From: Salipaludibacillus keqinensis
GTDB lineage: Bacteria > Bacillota > Bacilli > Bacillales > Salisediminibacteriaceae
Direction: 5' to 3'
NCBI RefSeq assembly: GCF_003226325.1
Contig: NZ_PDOD01000004.1
Coordinates: 308,942-372,941 of the forward strand
DNA length: 64,000 nucleotides
Shown: positions 17,387 to 25,809 of the stretch, one piece after another
How the letters are laid out: every line of letters starts with the position of its first letter
Numbering within the stretch: the stretch's first letter is position 1
Translations under genes and position numbers: made by a program
Notes under the pieces: generated by a model
What the model was told of the DNA's origin: nothing
The model's database searches: none
Seen by the model: the letters and a program-made list of their open reading frames with translations, nothing else

Positions 17387-18769
17387 GTGAATCAACCTAA
17401 AACGGAATTGAAAATAAATAAAGGTCAAAGGTTCCCATTGACGATCAAGCGAATGGGTATCGATGGCGAAGGAGTAGGTTTTTTTAAGCGACAAGTCGTA
17501 TTTGTTCAAGGGGCACTTCCTGGAGAAGAAGTTGTGTGTGAAGCGGTAAAAGTATCGCATAAATTCGCCACAGCAAAAATTGTAAAATACCGAAAAAAGT
17601 CACCAGATCGAACGACAGCACCTTGCCCCGTGTATGATGAATGTGGAGGTTGTCAACTTCAGCATCTCTCTTACGAAGGCCAACTTCGTGAAAAGAAAGA
17701 TGTGGTTCGTCAAGCATTTGAACGGTACACGAAAATTGATTTAGAAAAAATCGACTTTCACAACACCATCGGTATGGATGAGCCATGGCACTATCGAAAT
17801 AAGAGTCAGATGCAAGTAGGTTTAGCGAAAGGGAAAGTCATTGCCGGACTTTATAGTTCCAATAGTCACAAACTGGTCGATATACCGGAATGTATTGTTC
17901 AGCATTCACAAACAAACAAGGTTACGCAAACCGTTAAGCAAATTGTGCAGGATTTAAAGATTTCCGTCTACAACGAACGAAAACATAAAGGCTTTCTTCG
18001 AACGATTGTCACTAGAGTCGGTTTCAAAACGGGAGAATGGCAACTAGCTCTTGTAACGGCTGAAAAAGAATTTCCTCGAAAAGAACTGTTTCTAGAGGAA
18101 GTAAACCGACGGCTCCCTGATGTGACCTCTGTCATACAAAACGTAAACAGTGAGAAAACGTCTCTTGTTTTTGGCGATGAAACCATTGTTTTATCAGGGA
18201 AAGAAAAGCTAGAAGAGAAGTTGGGTGAATTTACCTTTCATTTATCTGCACGGGCCTTCTTTCAGTTAAATCCAATTCAAACGGAGAAACTTTATGATGC
18301 AGCTAAGAAAGCTGCTGGATTAACAGGAGAAGAAAATGTGGTTGATGCTTACTGTGGCGTCGGAACAATCGGCTTGTGGGTCGCAGACAAAGCGAAAGAA
18401 TTACGAAGCATGGATGTGATCGAAGAATCGATTGCTGATGCAAAGAAAAATGCAGCAAATCACAATATAGAAGCGGTGTATGAAGTTGGAAAAGCAGAAA
18501 CGTGGCTACCCAAATGGGAAAAGCAAGGATGGAAAGCAGATGTAGTGATTGTCGACCCACCTCGTTCAGGGCTTGATTCATCGCTCATTGACACCTTGAT
18601 TCGAACAACTCCTAAACGAATCGTCTATGTATCGTGTAATCCATCCACATTAGCTAAGAACGTAAAGGATTTATCCAAAGGTGGATACAAGCTAAAAAGC
18701 CTTCAGCCTGTCGATATGTTCCCTCAAACGGCACAAGTTGAGAGCGTTGCGCTCTTGGAAAGAAATTAA
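17387..18769 (+). CDS. yfjO: 23S rRNA (uracil-C5)-methyltransferase, RlmCD/RumA family
   Basis: A 460-residue SAM-dependent m5U methyltransferase. A TRAM RNA-binding domain occupies about residues 10-70. The iron-sulfur Cys motif [14 protein letters not shown] follows, and the C-terminal methyltransferase domain carries [12 protein letters not shown] (SAM binding), [11 protein letters not shown] and the catalytic Cys motif [11 protein letters not shown]. It is the B. subtilis YfjO-type enzyme; in that lineage one of the two paralogues modifies both U747 and U1939 of 23S rRNA, and which site this one uses cannot be read here. It has a GTG start with a GAGGTG-type site and begins 20 bases after yfjP. 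Confidence 0.9.
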   Translation: MNQPKTELKINKGQRFPLTIKRMGIDGEGVGFFKRQVVFVQGALPGEEVVCEAVKVSHKFATAKIVKYRKKSPDRTTAPCPVYDECGGCQLQHLSYEGQLREKKDVVRQAFERYTKIDLEKIDFHNTIGMDEPWHYRNKSQMQVGLAKGKVIAGLYSSNSHKLVDIPECIVQHSQTNKVTQTVKQIVQDLKISVYNERKHKGFLRTIVTRVGFKTGEWQLALVTAEKEFPRKELFLEEVNRRLPDVTSVIQNVNSEKTSLVFGDETIVLSGKEKLEEKLGEFTFHLSARAFFQLNPIQTEKLYDAAKKAAGLTGEENVVDAYCGVGTIGLWVADKAKELRSMDVIEESIADAKKNAANHNIEAVYEVGKAETWLPKWEKQGWKADVVIVDPPRSGLDSSLIDTLIRTTPKRIVYVSCNPSTLAKNVKDLSKGGYKLKSLQPVDMFPQTAQVESVALLERN

Positions 18770-18797
18770 TTTTTTCATGATTAGTTAGGAGGAGCTT

Positions 18798-19772
18798 ATG
18801 ACATTATGCATCGGAATCATTGGTACGGGTTCGTTTAGCAGACTTCACGCAAAGCTATTATCCAACATGAAAGAAGTTCAAGTTCAGTCTATTTGTGGGA
18901 CAAGCAGGGAAAAAGCTGAAGATATGGCTTCTCATTATGAAGGTGCTAAAGGATATAATCACTTGGTAGAAATGCTCGATTCAGAAAAGTTAGATGCAGT
19001 GTATGTATGTGTTCCCCCTATGGCGCACGGTGAAATTGAGCTTGAATTAATTGGCAGGTCTATCCCTTTTTTCATAGAAAAGCCCCTTGGAGTAGATCAA
19101 CAGACAGCGGACACTATTTTTAATGAATTAGATAAAACCAATCTTATCACTTCTGTAGGCTATCATTTTAGATATAAAGATTCAGTTCAAAAATTGAAAG
19201 AATATCTCGAAGATACATCGATCGGTTTAATTACGGGTCAATGGATGGGAGGTATGCCGGAAGTTTCTTGGTGGAGAAAACAAGAAGGGTCCGGGGGTCA
19301 ATTTAATGAACAAACTACCCATATTGTTGATTTGCTGAGGTATGTATCAGGTGAAGTAAAAGAGATTTATGCCTGTTACGGAAATACGATTAATCATCAA
19401 AAATATGAAGGTGTCACCGTACCAGATGTGGGATCAGTCATAATTAAATTGAAAAATGGTGCAATAGCAAACATATCTAATACTTGTATTTTGCCTAGTA
19501 GTGTAGGAGAGATTGGTATGACCTTTTACACGGACAAAGGTATAATTAAGTGGGATCCTGACTCTTTTAATATTATAGAAGCAAGAAGCAAAGAAGAGAA
19601 AAGAGATGGTATAGAAGATCCATATTTGATGGAGAGCGAAGCGTTTATTTATGCAGTTAGAACCGGTGATACAACTAGAATTCATTCTACTTATCAAGAT
19701 GCCTATGAAACTCATAAAATAACTTGCTCAGCGTTAGAATCCTCTCTTCAGGGCATCCCGCTTAAGATATGA
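18798..19772 (+). CDS. Gfo/Idh/MocA family oxidoreductase
   Basis: A 324-residue NAD(P)-dependent dehydrogenase. The N-terminal Rossmann motif is GIIGTGSFSRLHA, the family motif EKPLGVD is present near residue 95, and the C-terminal substrate domain includes GGQFNEQTTHIVDLLRY. Substrates in this family are sugars, inositols and related alcohols, and the sequence does not specify one. It follows yfjO by 28 bases with an AGGAGG site, so the two may be cotranscribed. Its codon use looks slightly more AT-rich than its neighbours, which might mean later acquisition, but this is a weak impression. Confidence 0.85.
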   Translation: MTLCIGIIGTGSFSRLHAKLLSNMKEVQVQSICGTSREKAEDMASHYEGAKGYNHLVEMLDSEKLDAVYVCVPPMAHGEIELELIGRSIPFFIEKPLGVDQQTADTIFNELDKTNLITSVGYHFRYKDSVQKLKEYLEDTSIGLITGQWMGGMPEVSWWRKQEGSGGQFNEQTTHIVDLLRYVSGEVKEIYACYGNTINHQKYEGVTVPDVGSVIIKLKNGAIANISNTCILPSSVGEIGMTFYTDKGIIKWDPDSFNIIEARSKEEKRDGIEDPYLMESEAFIYAVRTGDTTRIHSTYQDAYETHKITCSALESSLQGIPLKI

Positions 19773-19842
19773 CAAATTACTGTTTTTAATAGGCTTGAGA
19801 TATATAGATATGAAAGACGCTTGAGCGAAGGAGACAATATTC

Positions 19843-21249
19843 ATGGATCGGTATCAACGAAACATTACGATCGCTTTGCTAATTGCAACGTTTTTAGCTG
19901 CGATCGAAGTGACGGTGATTAGTACAGCGATGCCGGGGATCACGCAGGATCTAGGTGGATTGGATTTAATAAGTTGGGTTTTTGCCATTTACTTATTGAC
20001 GTACGCAGTCATGACACCGATTTTTGGAAAACTGGCAGATTTATTTGGCAGAAAGAAAATATTCATTACCGGAGCAATCATCTTTTTACTTGGCTCAGCA
20101 TTATGTGGGTTTTCTCAATCGATGGAACAATTGATTTTGTTTAGGGCGGTACAAGGGATTGGTGCAGGAGCATTGATGCCCATGACCTTCACAATTGTGG
20201 GGGACATATTCAAGTACGAACAAAGGGCAAAAGTACAAGCGATTATAGGGTCTGTATGGGGCATTGCTGGGATTACTGGGCCATTGGTCGGCGGTTTTTT
20301 TGTTGATTATTTAACCTGGCATTGGATCTTTTTTATTAATATCCCATTCGGTTTGTTATCCATGTTTTTAATTAATAAATTCTTAGATGAATCGATCGAG
20401 AAGAGAAAACGCTCAATCGATTACGGAGGCGCGGTCACTTTCATAATTGGAGCGGGTGCTTTACTGTATGCGCTCTTATCTGGAGGGAATGAGATTGCTT
20501 GGAATGATAGCCTTATGTTTGTTTTGTTTGGAACTGCAATTTTATTCTTGGCAGCTTTTATAGTCTTCCAGTTGAACGTGAAAGAACCGATGGTGCCCTT
20601 TCACTTGTTCAGAAATCGTCACTTATTAATTGCAAATGTGTGTGGATTATTACTAGGCTCTATTTTAATCGGGTTAACCGCTTATTTGCCTTTATGGGTG
20701 CAAGGGGTTCTCCTTTTAGCTGCTACTTCATCTGGACTCACATTAATCCCCATGTCCCTAGGGTGGCCGTTAGGATCCTATTTAAGTGGACAATTTATTG
20801 TTCGGTTAGGTACAAAACCACTCTCTCTGACGGGAGTGATCATCATCGCTCTAGGAACCTTCTCACTGACATTTATTACACCGAGTACGCCAAATGTTTT
20901 TCTAGTTGTGATGATGTTTTTCATCGGATTAGGCTTTGGTTTATCCATGACGATCTTCACTGTCATTGTCCAATCTTCTGTTGATTGGGGCTCCCGCGGC
21001 ACGGCCGCATCTACAAATACATTCCTAAGGACGTTAGGGCAGGCTTTGGGGATTACAGTGCTAGGAACGGTGTTAAACCAATACATTGGCGGCCATACAA
21101 ATAACGGGACGAGCGTTGCCCCCGAGATTCTTGCTTCTGGACTTCACTCCGTGTTCATCATATTAGCTTGTCTTGCAGCTTTATGCGTTGTTGTAACCAT
21201 GATGCTCCCAAAGCTCCAACCAGATTATGAAAAAAACGACTCTGCCTAA
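19843..21249 (+). CDS. MFS drug exporter, DHA2 (14-TM, EmrB/QacA) family
   Basis: A 468-residue proton-driven multidrug exporter. Hydrophobic segments cover nearly the whole length, consistent with about 14 helices. Motif A is GKLADLFGRKK after helix 2. Motif C of antiporters is seen as GIAGITGPLVGGFF, and the DHA2-type WHWIFFINIPFG segment is present. The ATG is preceded by GAAGGAG. No transcriptional regulator is adjacent. The substrate cannot be deduced. Confidence 0.9.
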   Translation: MDRYQRNITIALLIATFLAAIEVTVISTAMPGITQDLGGLDLISWVFAIYLLTYAVMTPIFGKLADLFGRKKIFITGAIIFLLGSALCGFSQSMEQLILFRAVQGIGAGALMPMTFTIVGDIFKYEQRAKVQAIIGSVWGIAGITGPLVGGFFVDYLTWHWIFFINIPFGLLSMFLINKFLDESIEKRKRSIDYGGAVTFIIGAGALLYALLSGGNEIAWNDSLMFVLFGTAILFLAAFIVFQLNVKEPMVPFHLFRNRHLLIANVCGLLLGSILIGLTAYLPLWVQGVLLLAATSSGLTLIPMSLGWPLGSYLSGQFIVRLGTKPLSLTGVIIIALGTFSLTFITPSTPNVFLVVMMFFIGLGFGLSMTIFTVIVQSSVDWGSRGTAASTNTFLRTLGQALGITVLGTVLNQYIGGHTNNGTSVAPEILASGLHSVFIILACLAALCVVVTMMLPKLQPDYEKNDSA

Positions 21250-21311
21250 CATGGAGAGTGCATGATGGGTCATGCTAAGCAGGCGCTACCGGGCGGTAAC
21301 CCCCTCCCCTC

Positions 21312-21354
21312 TATAAAAAAATGTAGCACAGACCATGTCCATGGTCTGTGCTAC
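21312..21354. terminator. Bidirectional terminator between the MFS gene and dbpA
   Basis: A perfect 15-bp inverted repeat, GTAGCACAGACCATG and its complement, is separated by only two bases. A run of seven As precedes it on the plus strand, so it has a strong T-run for the minus-strand dbpA transcript, with a weaker TAATTTTAG tail on the plus strand. Confidence 0.88.
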
Positions 21355-21369
21355 TAATTTTAGTATGTT

Positions 21370-22815
21370 TTACTGTCTAGCTCGATGAACTTTCAATTGC
21401 TTGCCTTTAATAGTCTTGTCTTTCATTTCTTGCAGAACGAGAGATCCCTTTCCATTGAGGATATCGACATAGGTGACTGTTTCTTGAATCGTAATGATTC
21501 CAATATCATCAGCCGTAATTCCGTCGATGTTCGTAAGTGTTCCTACGAAATCAACAGCTCTAAGTTTCTTTTTCTTTCCACCGTTGAAATAAAGCTTCAT
21601 AATGTTCTTAGTTAATTGAGCGCTTTTGTCTTTCTTTAAAGCTGCTTGTGTTGTCATTTTTTCATTGAATGCTGCTTTTGCTCTGGATACTTCACTTGAA
21701 GATGGTGCTTCTTTCACTGGGATAGAAAAGCCTACATAACGTTCAATATACGAAATGAATTTGGACTCGTGTGGTGTGGCAAAAGTAATCGCTTTTCCTG
21801 TCTTTCCAGCGCGCCCTGTTCTTCCAGTTCGGTGTACATAGCTTTCCTTTTCTAATGGAACATCGTAATTAATAACAAGGGAGATATTATCAATATCTAT
21901 CCCTCTTGCAGCTAAATCCGTAGCCACTAAGTATCGGAACTTTCCTCTTTTAAACTCCTCCATTACAGTGAACCTGTCTTTTTGGTCAAGCCCGCCATGG
22001 ATTTTTTCGCAGGAGTATTGAGCCAGCTTTAATTGGCTGAAGACGTGATTCACCTGTTCTTGGGTGGCACAGAACACGATGCAACTATCGGGGTTCTCAA
22101 CCACAGTAACATCTTTTAAGAGCTGGAACTTGTCATCTTTTTTCACTTCATACAGCACATGTTCAATATCTTGAGTTGTTGAACCGGTTCCACTGACTTC
22201 GATTTCAACAGGGTCATGCATGTATTTATGACAAAGACTTTCTACATCTGCCGGGATCGTTGCTGAAAACATTGACGTAGCTCTTTCTTGTGGGAGTTCT
22301 TGAATGATGGATTCTACTTGATCAATAAAGCCCATGTTTAACATTTCATCCGCTTCGTCAATGACTAAATATTTTATTTTATCTACAAGTAGTGTTTCTT
22401 TCTGGATATGATCAAGGATCCTACCAGGTGTTCCGACGACTACATGTGTTTTTTGTTTTAATTCTAATTTTTGACGGTCAAATGGTGATTTGCCGTAAAT
22501 AGCCGCAGCCTTGACACGTTTGAATCTGCCTATATTAGAAATGTCTTCTTTTATTTGTGTGGCAAGCTCACGGGTAGGGGTAAGAATTAACGCTTGTGGC
22601 TTATTTTCTTCCCAATCTACCATGTCACAAATTGGGATGCCGAAAGAGGCTGTCTTCCCGCTTCCTGTTTGAGATCTGACAATAAGATCTCTTCTATCTA
22701 ATGCTTGGGGAATCACTTGACTCTGGACATCTGTCGGAGTGTGATATTTCAACCCCGCTAGTGCTTGTTTAATGTCGTTACTAATACTCAATTCATCGAA
22801 ACTAGTTATATTCAT
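21370..22815 (-). CDS. dbpA: DEAD-box RNA helicase DbpA (YxiN)
   Basis: A 481-residue ATP-dependent RNA helicase that acts on 23S rRNA during 50S assembly. Helicase motifs: Q-motif region [16 protein letters not shown], motif [10 protein letters not shown], Ia PTRELA, II DEAD, III SAT, and [15 protein letters not shown]. The last 75 residues match the DbpA RNA-binding domain ([20 protein letters not shown]), which recognises hairpin 92 of 23S rRNA and distinguishes DbpA/YxiN from other DEAD-box proteins. The ATG has a moderate AAAAGAGG site. About 260 bases separate it from the next gene on the same strand, leaving room for its own promoter. Confidence 0.95.
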   Translation of the reverse strand: MNITSFDELSISNDIKQALAGLKYHTPTDVQSQVIPQALDRRDLIVRSQTGSGKTASFGIPICDMVDWEENKPQALILTPTRELATQIKEDISNIGRFKRVKAAAIYGKSPFDRQKLELKQKTHVVVGTPGRILDHIQKETLLVDKIKYLVIDEADEMLNMGFIDQVESIIQELPQERATSMFSATIPADVESLCHKYMHDPVEIEVSGTGSTTQDIEHVLYEVKKDDKFQLLKDVTVVENPDSCIVFCATQEQVNHVFSQLKLAQYSCEKIHGGLDQKDRFTVMEEFKRGKFRYLVATDLAARGIDIDNISLVINYDVPLEKESYVHRTGRTGRAGKTGKAITFATPHESKFISYIERYVGFSIPVKEAPSSSEVSRAKAAFNEKMTTQAALKKDKSAQLTKNIMKLYFNGGKKKKLRAVDFVGTLTNIDGITADDIGIITIQETVTYVDILNGKGSLVLQEMKDKTIKGKQLKVHRARQ

Positions 22816-23072
22816 TAATTAACCTCTTTTAATTTTGGATTATCAAACATACGATCTCGTTAATTCGTTTTATTCATGGTTGAAAAGTAAAACTGTATAT
22901 ACATATCATACTACTGAATGGATGATGAAGGGCAACTTTCTTGAAATTTCTTCTTACAAATAAAGAGCTGGCCACTTATACATCAATCCTCTCACCAACT
23001 ATTTTTTGCTTAAGATAGTAAAACTATTCTTGATGGTGTAGTTGGGGTAGTGTCATAGTTAAATTGAAAAAC

Positions 23073-23852
23073 TTAAGGATATCGTAACTGATTTAAATCT
23101 TTTTTTCGCTCCTCATCTTTATATTTAGCATACTTCTCTTTTGTTAGTTTCAGCATTTTTTCAGGGTTTTTGTGTTTAACAATCGGCATGGCAAGTAAGG
23201 CTGATCTCAATTTTTCCTCGTTTCGTGCCATCTCTAAGAAAAACACCCGATGATTTTGTTTCATGTCGTCCCACAAGCCTTGATTCTTCATTTCTTCAAT
23301 CCATGCACTTAATACTTCAAAGTTTTCAGCAGTTTCTTTCATAATTTCATACTGAATAATTTCCAATGAGGCACTCGTATGAATGGCAAGGTCCAGTTCC
23401 TCATCAGAAATTGGACGTTTCTGTCGTTGTAACCTAGATAAGTGGCTGAAAAAGTGTTCGAAAACGTCTTTAAACTCCGTTTGTTTGTCGTATAAAGTTT
23501 GTATCAATGTCTGACCTTCTTCTAAGGCAGCTGCACTTTTAGTAGCTGACAGTTCCAAAGGTGCTTGGAAAAATGACGGATGGATACTGACTCTAGGTTG
23601 ACCAGTGGAGTGAATATGATTCATCAGTCTGTAAAATAGAAACAAGGGTTGATGAGCTTTTTTTGCTTCCTGAGTAAGGGAATCTTTGTCAGATATAATT
23701 GCCTCACCTTGGATATAAGAAGATTTCATATAGGCTACTAGAAAATAAAATCGTTCGTTAATTTCCCATGGGAATGGATTAACTGATATTTTTTCGAACC
23801 ATTTTTTGTGTTTTTTGGCCTTTTTTCTAACTTTATGGATCGATTTTTCCAA
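23073..23852 (-). CDS. Conserved hypothetical protein, helical
   Basis: A 259-residue protein that I do not recognise. It starts with a very basic segment (HKVRKKAKKHKKW) and is then almost entirely helical and charged, with no signal peptide or membrane segment. The start is most likely TTG at 23852, which stands 6 bases after AAGGTGA; the GTG at 23861 overlaps that ribosome site. The mixed acidic and basic composition and lack of cysteines give no catalytic hint. It precedes dbpA on the same strand but is separated by 257 bases. Confidence 0.75.
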   Translation of the reverse strand: MEKSIHKVRKKAKKHKKWFEKISVNPFPWEINERFYFLVAYMKSSYIQGEAIISDKDSLTQEAKKAHQPLFLFYRLMNHIHSTGQPRVSIHPSFFQAPLELSATKSAAALEEGQTLIQTLYDKQTEFKDVFEHFFSHLSRLQRQKRPISDEELDLAIHTSASLEIIQYEIMKETAENFEVLSAWIEEMKNQGLWDDMKQNHRVFFLEMARNEEKLRSALLAMPIVKHKNPEKMLKLTKEKYAKYKDEERKKDLNQLRYP

Positions 23853-23920
23853 AATGATCACCTTCCTGTCCTCGTTTATTTTCCCAATTTCTATGAAAAA
23901 AAGATATGTATATAGTTTTA

Positions 23921-23949
23921 TAGAAATGCGAACAAGTGTTTGCTATAAT
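23921..23949 (+). promoter_or_regulatory. Promoter of the type I toxin gene
   Basis: An extended -10 box, TGCTATAAT (TATAAT at 23944-23949), has a weak -35 match TAGAAA at 23921-23926 with 17 bases between. It predicts a transcript starting near 23956 with a leader of about 57 bases. Confidence 0.6.
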
Positions 23950-24012
23950 AGGTATTGCAACTATATAAAGCAAGGTGGCGGCTGTTCCCCTAAATAGGAA
24001 GGGGGTGAGGCT

Positions 24013-24120
24013 TTGACGTCATACGAAGCACTGAGTCTGATCTCGCAATTCAGTCTAGTGCTGATTGCGGTCTTTACACTAGTCGTAACCACTGTCGTCT
24101 ATTTAAACAAAAAGAAATAG
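24013..24120 (+). CDS. Holin-like type I toxin, 35 residues
   Basis: A very small membrane protein beginning MTSYEALSLISQF with one hydrophobic helix (about residues 10-30) and ending in the basic tail LNKKK. This is the pattern of the putative holin-like toxin family (TxpA/BsrG/YonT group) of type I toxin-antitoxin systems. The start is TTG, preceded by a strong AGGGGGTGAGG site. The CCCC at 23987-23990 can pair with the GGGG of that site and hide it. GCGGCTG in the leader (23978-23984) is perfectly complementary to CAGCCGC in the 3' region (24176-24182), and GGTGGC (23974-23979) to GCCACC (24120-24125), as expected for a mRNA kept silent by 5'-3' folding. High expression would be predicted to damage the membrane. 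Confidence 0.82.
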   Translation: MTSYEALSLISQFSLVLIAVFTLVVTTVVYLNKKK

Positions 24121-24249
24121 CCACCCTGTCGCCAAAGTAAGGTGTCTATTTCTAATAGTACTTTAAAATGTTGGTCAGCCGCTATCACGGCGGCAATATG
24201 GTTGCTTTTACTGGGCGTTGCAGCGCCCAGTCTTTTACGTATGGATGAT
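24103..24249 (-). ncRNA. Predicted antisense RNA antitoxin
   Basis: On the minus strand a promoter with TTGCCC (24280-24285) and TATAAT (24256-24261), 18 bases apart, points at the toxin gene. A transcript from about 24249 would run through the toxin 3' region and overlap its last codons. It would stop at a hairpin pairing TAGCCACC with GGTGTCTA (24118-24125 and 24141-24148, one mismatch), followed on the minus strand by a T-rich run (A-rich plus strand 24106-24117). The expected length is about 145 bases, and the overlap at the 3' end of the toxin message resembles txpA/RatA. Expression is not demonstrated. Confidence 0.6.
24210..24236 (+). terminator. Terminator of the toxin mRNA
   Basis: An 8-bp stem ACTGGGCG / CGCCCAGT with loop TTGCAG is followed by CTTTT. 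It lies inside the predicted antisense RNA, so both RNAs share this complementary hairpin. Confidence 0.8.
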
Positions 24250-24528
24250 AGTATTATTATACATGAAAAGAACGATTCAGGGCAATTGATCTTATGATTT
24301 ATATATTTCCAATCCGAGGGGAAGTCATTTCGTGTGACTCTTATTTGACGGGGCATGACGGAGAATAGCCTAGTGACTATTCTCTCAATAAGGGTGCTAA
24401 TGCTTACTGGTTGGTGAAGTTTATGTGAAGTTTCTCAACCTAATGGAAAGTGAATACAAATTCATGTATGATTACTTTGCAAACACGTTTAGGATAATAA
24501 ATTTGAAATCATACATGAGGTGAACAAG

Positions 24529-25368
24529 ATGAGAAAAATAGTGTTATCGATCATTGTTATTAGTTTCATTGCAGTTATGTCTGCATGTGGAGAATCGGAA
24601 CCAGAGAATTCTGGTGCTACAAATGTGAACGATATTAATTTAGATCCTTTAGCAGCTGAGTTGAACATTCCTGAATCAGCTGAACCGGGAGATGAATTGG
24701 ATCTTCAAGCTTATGTTACTCAAGGTGAAGAGGTTGTAGATGACGCAAGTGAAGTCATTTTCGAAGTATGGATAGACAGTGAGAAAAGCGATAGTGTCAT
24801 GATTGAAGCAGATCTTCCTGGAGAAGAGGGAATTTATGAAGTTTCACATGAATTTACTGAAGAAGCGGTGTATATGGTTCAGCCCCACGTAACAGCAAGA
24901 GGCAGCCATGTCATGCCTGTGGGAGAAATTATTGTAGGTGACCCGGTTCAAGAAGAAACAGAAGGGGAAGAATCCAACGACCACAACCACAACCATAACG
25001 AAGATAATCATGGTCATAACGATGCTAACCAAGATCATGACCATGGAGACCATAGTCATGATCACGGACACCTTCACGAAAGCTTAAGTTTGGATTGGAA
25101 AACGAACGAGTCAGCATCGGTTGAAGAGGAAGTGTCTTTGCAGGTGGAAGTTGAATGGGAAGAAGCATCATGGGTGAATGGAGAAGTACAGTTTGAAGTG
25201 TGGAAACATGGAGATGACCGGCACCAGTGGATTAGTGCTGAAGAAGTAGAAGACGGTCTATATGAAGCGGTTCATGAGTTTGAAGAGCCTGGTGAACATC
25301 ATATCATGGTTCATCTTGAAGATGATGAAATCCATGAACATGTCCAATATTTATTAGAAGTAGAATAA
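24529..25368 (+). CDS. His-rich lipoprotein with two YtkA-like domains
   Basis: A 279-residue lipoprotein. The signal peptide ends in MSAC with the lipidated Cys at residue 20. Two related beta-rich domains follow, each with the YtkA/FixH-like pattern (VIFEVWIDSEKS...GIYEVSHEF in the first, VQFEVWKHGDD...GLYEAVHEF in the second). Between them is a linker of about 35 residues consisting largely of His, Asn and Asp (for example HDHGDHSHDHGH), a likely Zn or Cu binding stretch. The ATG at 24529 is preferred to the GTG at 24520, since GAGGTG stands 6 bases before it. A metal-handling role outside the membrane is inferred from the His-rich linker. No metal transporter gene is adjacent. Confidence 0.82.
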   Translation: MRKIVLSIIVISFIAVMSACGESEPENSGATNVNDINLDPLAAELNIPESAEPGDELDLQAYVTQGEEVVDDASEVIFEVWIDSEKSDSVMIEADLPGEEGIYEVSHEFTEEAVYMVQPHVTARGSHVMPVGEIIVGDPVQEETEGEESNDHNHNHNEDNHGHNDANQDHDHGDHSHDHGHLHESLSLDWKTNESASVEEEVSLQVEVEWEEASWVNGEVQFEVWKHGDDRHQWISAEEVEDGLYEAVHEFEEPGEHHIMVHLEDDEIHEHVQYLLEVE

Positions 25369-25377
25369 CAGACTTGA

Positions 25378-25409
25378 AACCCCCGTCCTGGAAAAGGATC
25401 GGGGGTTTT
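25378..25409 (+). terminator. Terminator after the His-rich lipoprotein gene
   Basis: An 8-bp stem AACCCCCG / CGGGGGTT with an inner TCCT/AGGA extension is followed by TTTT. Confidence 0.9.
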
Positions 25410-25506
25410 GTTTGTTGTTCCGAAACGATAGATTTTTGAGTTGTGAACGACAAGACTGTTAAAAAAATTGATATCTACACACTCATATAAAATGCAAAGT
25501 ACGTTC

Positions 25507-25609
25507 TGTATTCCGTTCAGGGCCTACTGTATCCAGTTTGAACGGTTTTGTAGTCGGTTTGAGAGGGTCTGTAGCCCGTAGGCCGACCGGTAGCCGGTTT
25601 GGGTTTACC
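25507..25609. repeat. Degenerate 21-bp tandem repeat, five copies
   Basis: Copies begin at 25507, 25528, 25549, 25570 and 25589 (periods 21, 21, 21 and 19). The shared core is TGTAgyCgGTTTGA, for example TGTATCCAGTTTGA, TGTAGTCGGTTTGA and GGTAGCCGGTTTGG. The array is visibly more GC-rich than the flanking DNA and lies in a 440-base gap between a terminator and the treA promoter. No coding potential or perfect dyad is seen in the unit. The rest of the gap (25410-25506, 25610-25722) shows nothing definite. Confidence 0.7.
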
Positions 25610-25722
25610 TGAACCAAGTAAAGTGAGGCAGACTATACCTTGAACTAAAAGGTTGAGTTATGAAAAAACGGGTAGACAAAAAATAAAGACGATCATGAAC
25701 TTTTCTGTAATTCCTTATCGAC

Positions 25723-25751
25723 TTTACTATCTTGTATATACAAGTTATAAT
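25723..25751 (+). promoter_or_regulatory. treA promoter with TreR-type operator
   Basis: TTTACT (25723-25728) and TATAAT (25746-25751) are 17 bases apart. The spacer contains the perfect palindrome CTTGTATATACAAG (25731-25744), matching the TTGTATATACAA type of operator I recall for B. subtilis TreR. Binding there would block RNA polymerase directly. The regulator gene treR lies downstream of treA. Confidence 0.8.
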
Positions 25752-25809
25752 TTAACCAATAAAAGGTGTAAAGGTTTTCCTTAGCACAACTAACGGAGGG
25801 ATTCATAAA

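Noticed and set aside
24099..24356. An 85-codon minus-strand frame across the toxin locus
   Set aside because: No ribosome site or family resemblance; the region is better explained by the antisense RNA and two terminators.
25662..25688. An 8-codon frame preceded by AAAGG upstream of treA
   Set aside because: Too short to support and upstream of the treA promoter.
25756..25800. cre-like sequence TGTAAAGGTTTTCC near the treA start
   Set aside because: The central CG is missing and the symmetry is poor, unlike the two cre sites reported at 32140 and 52267.
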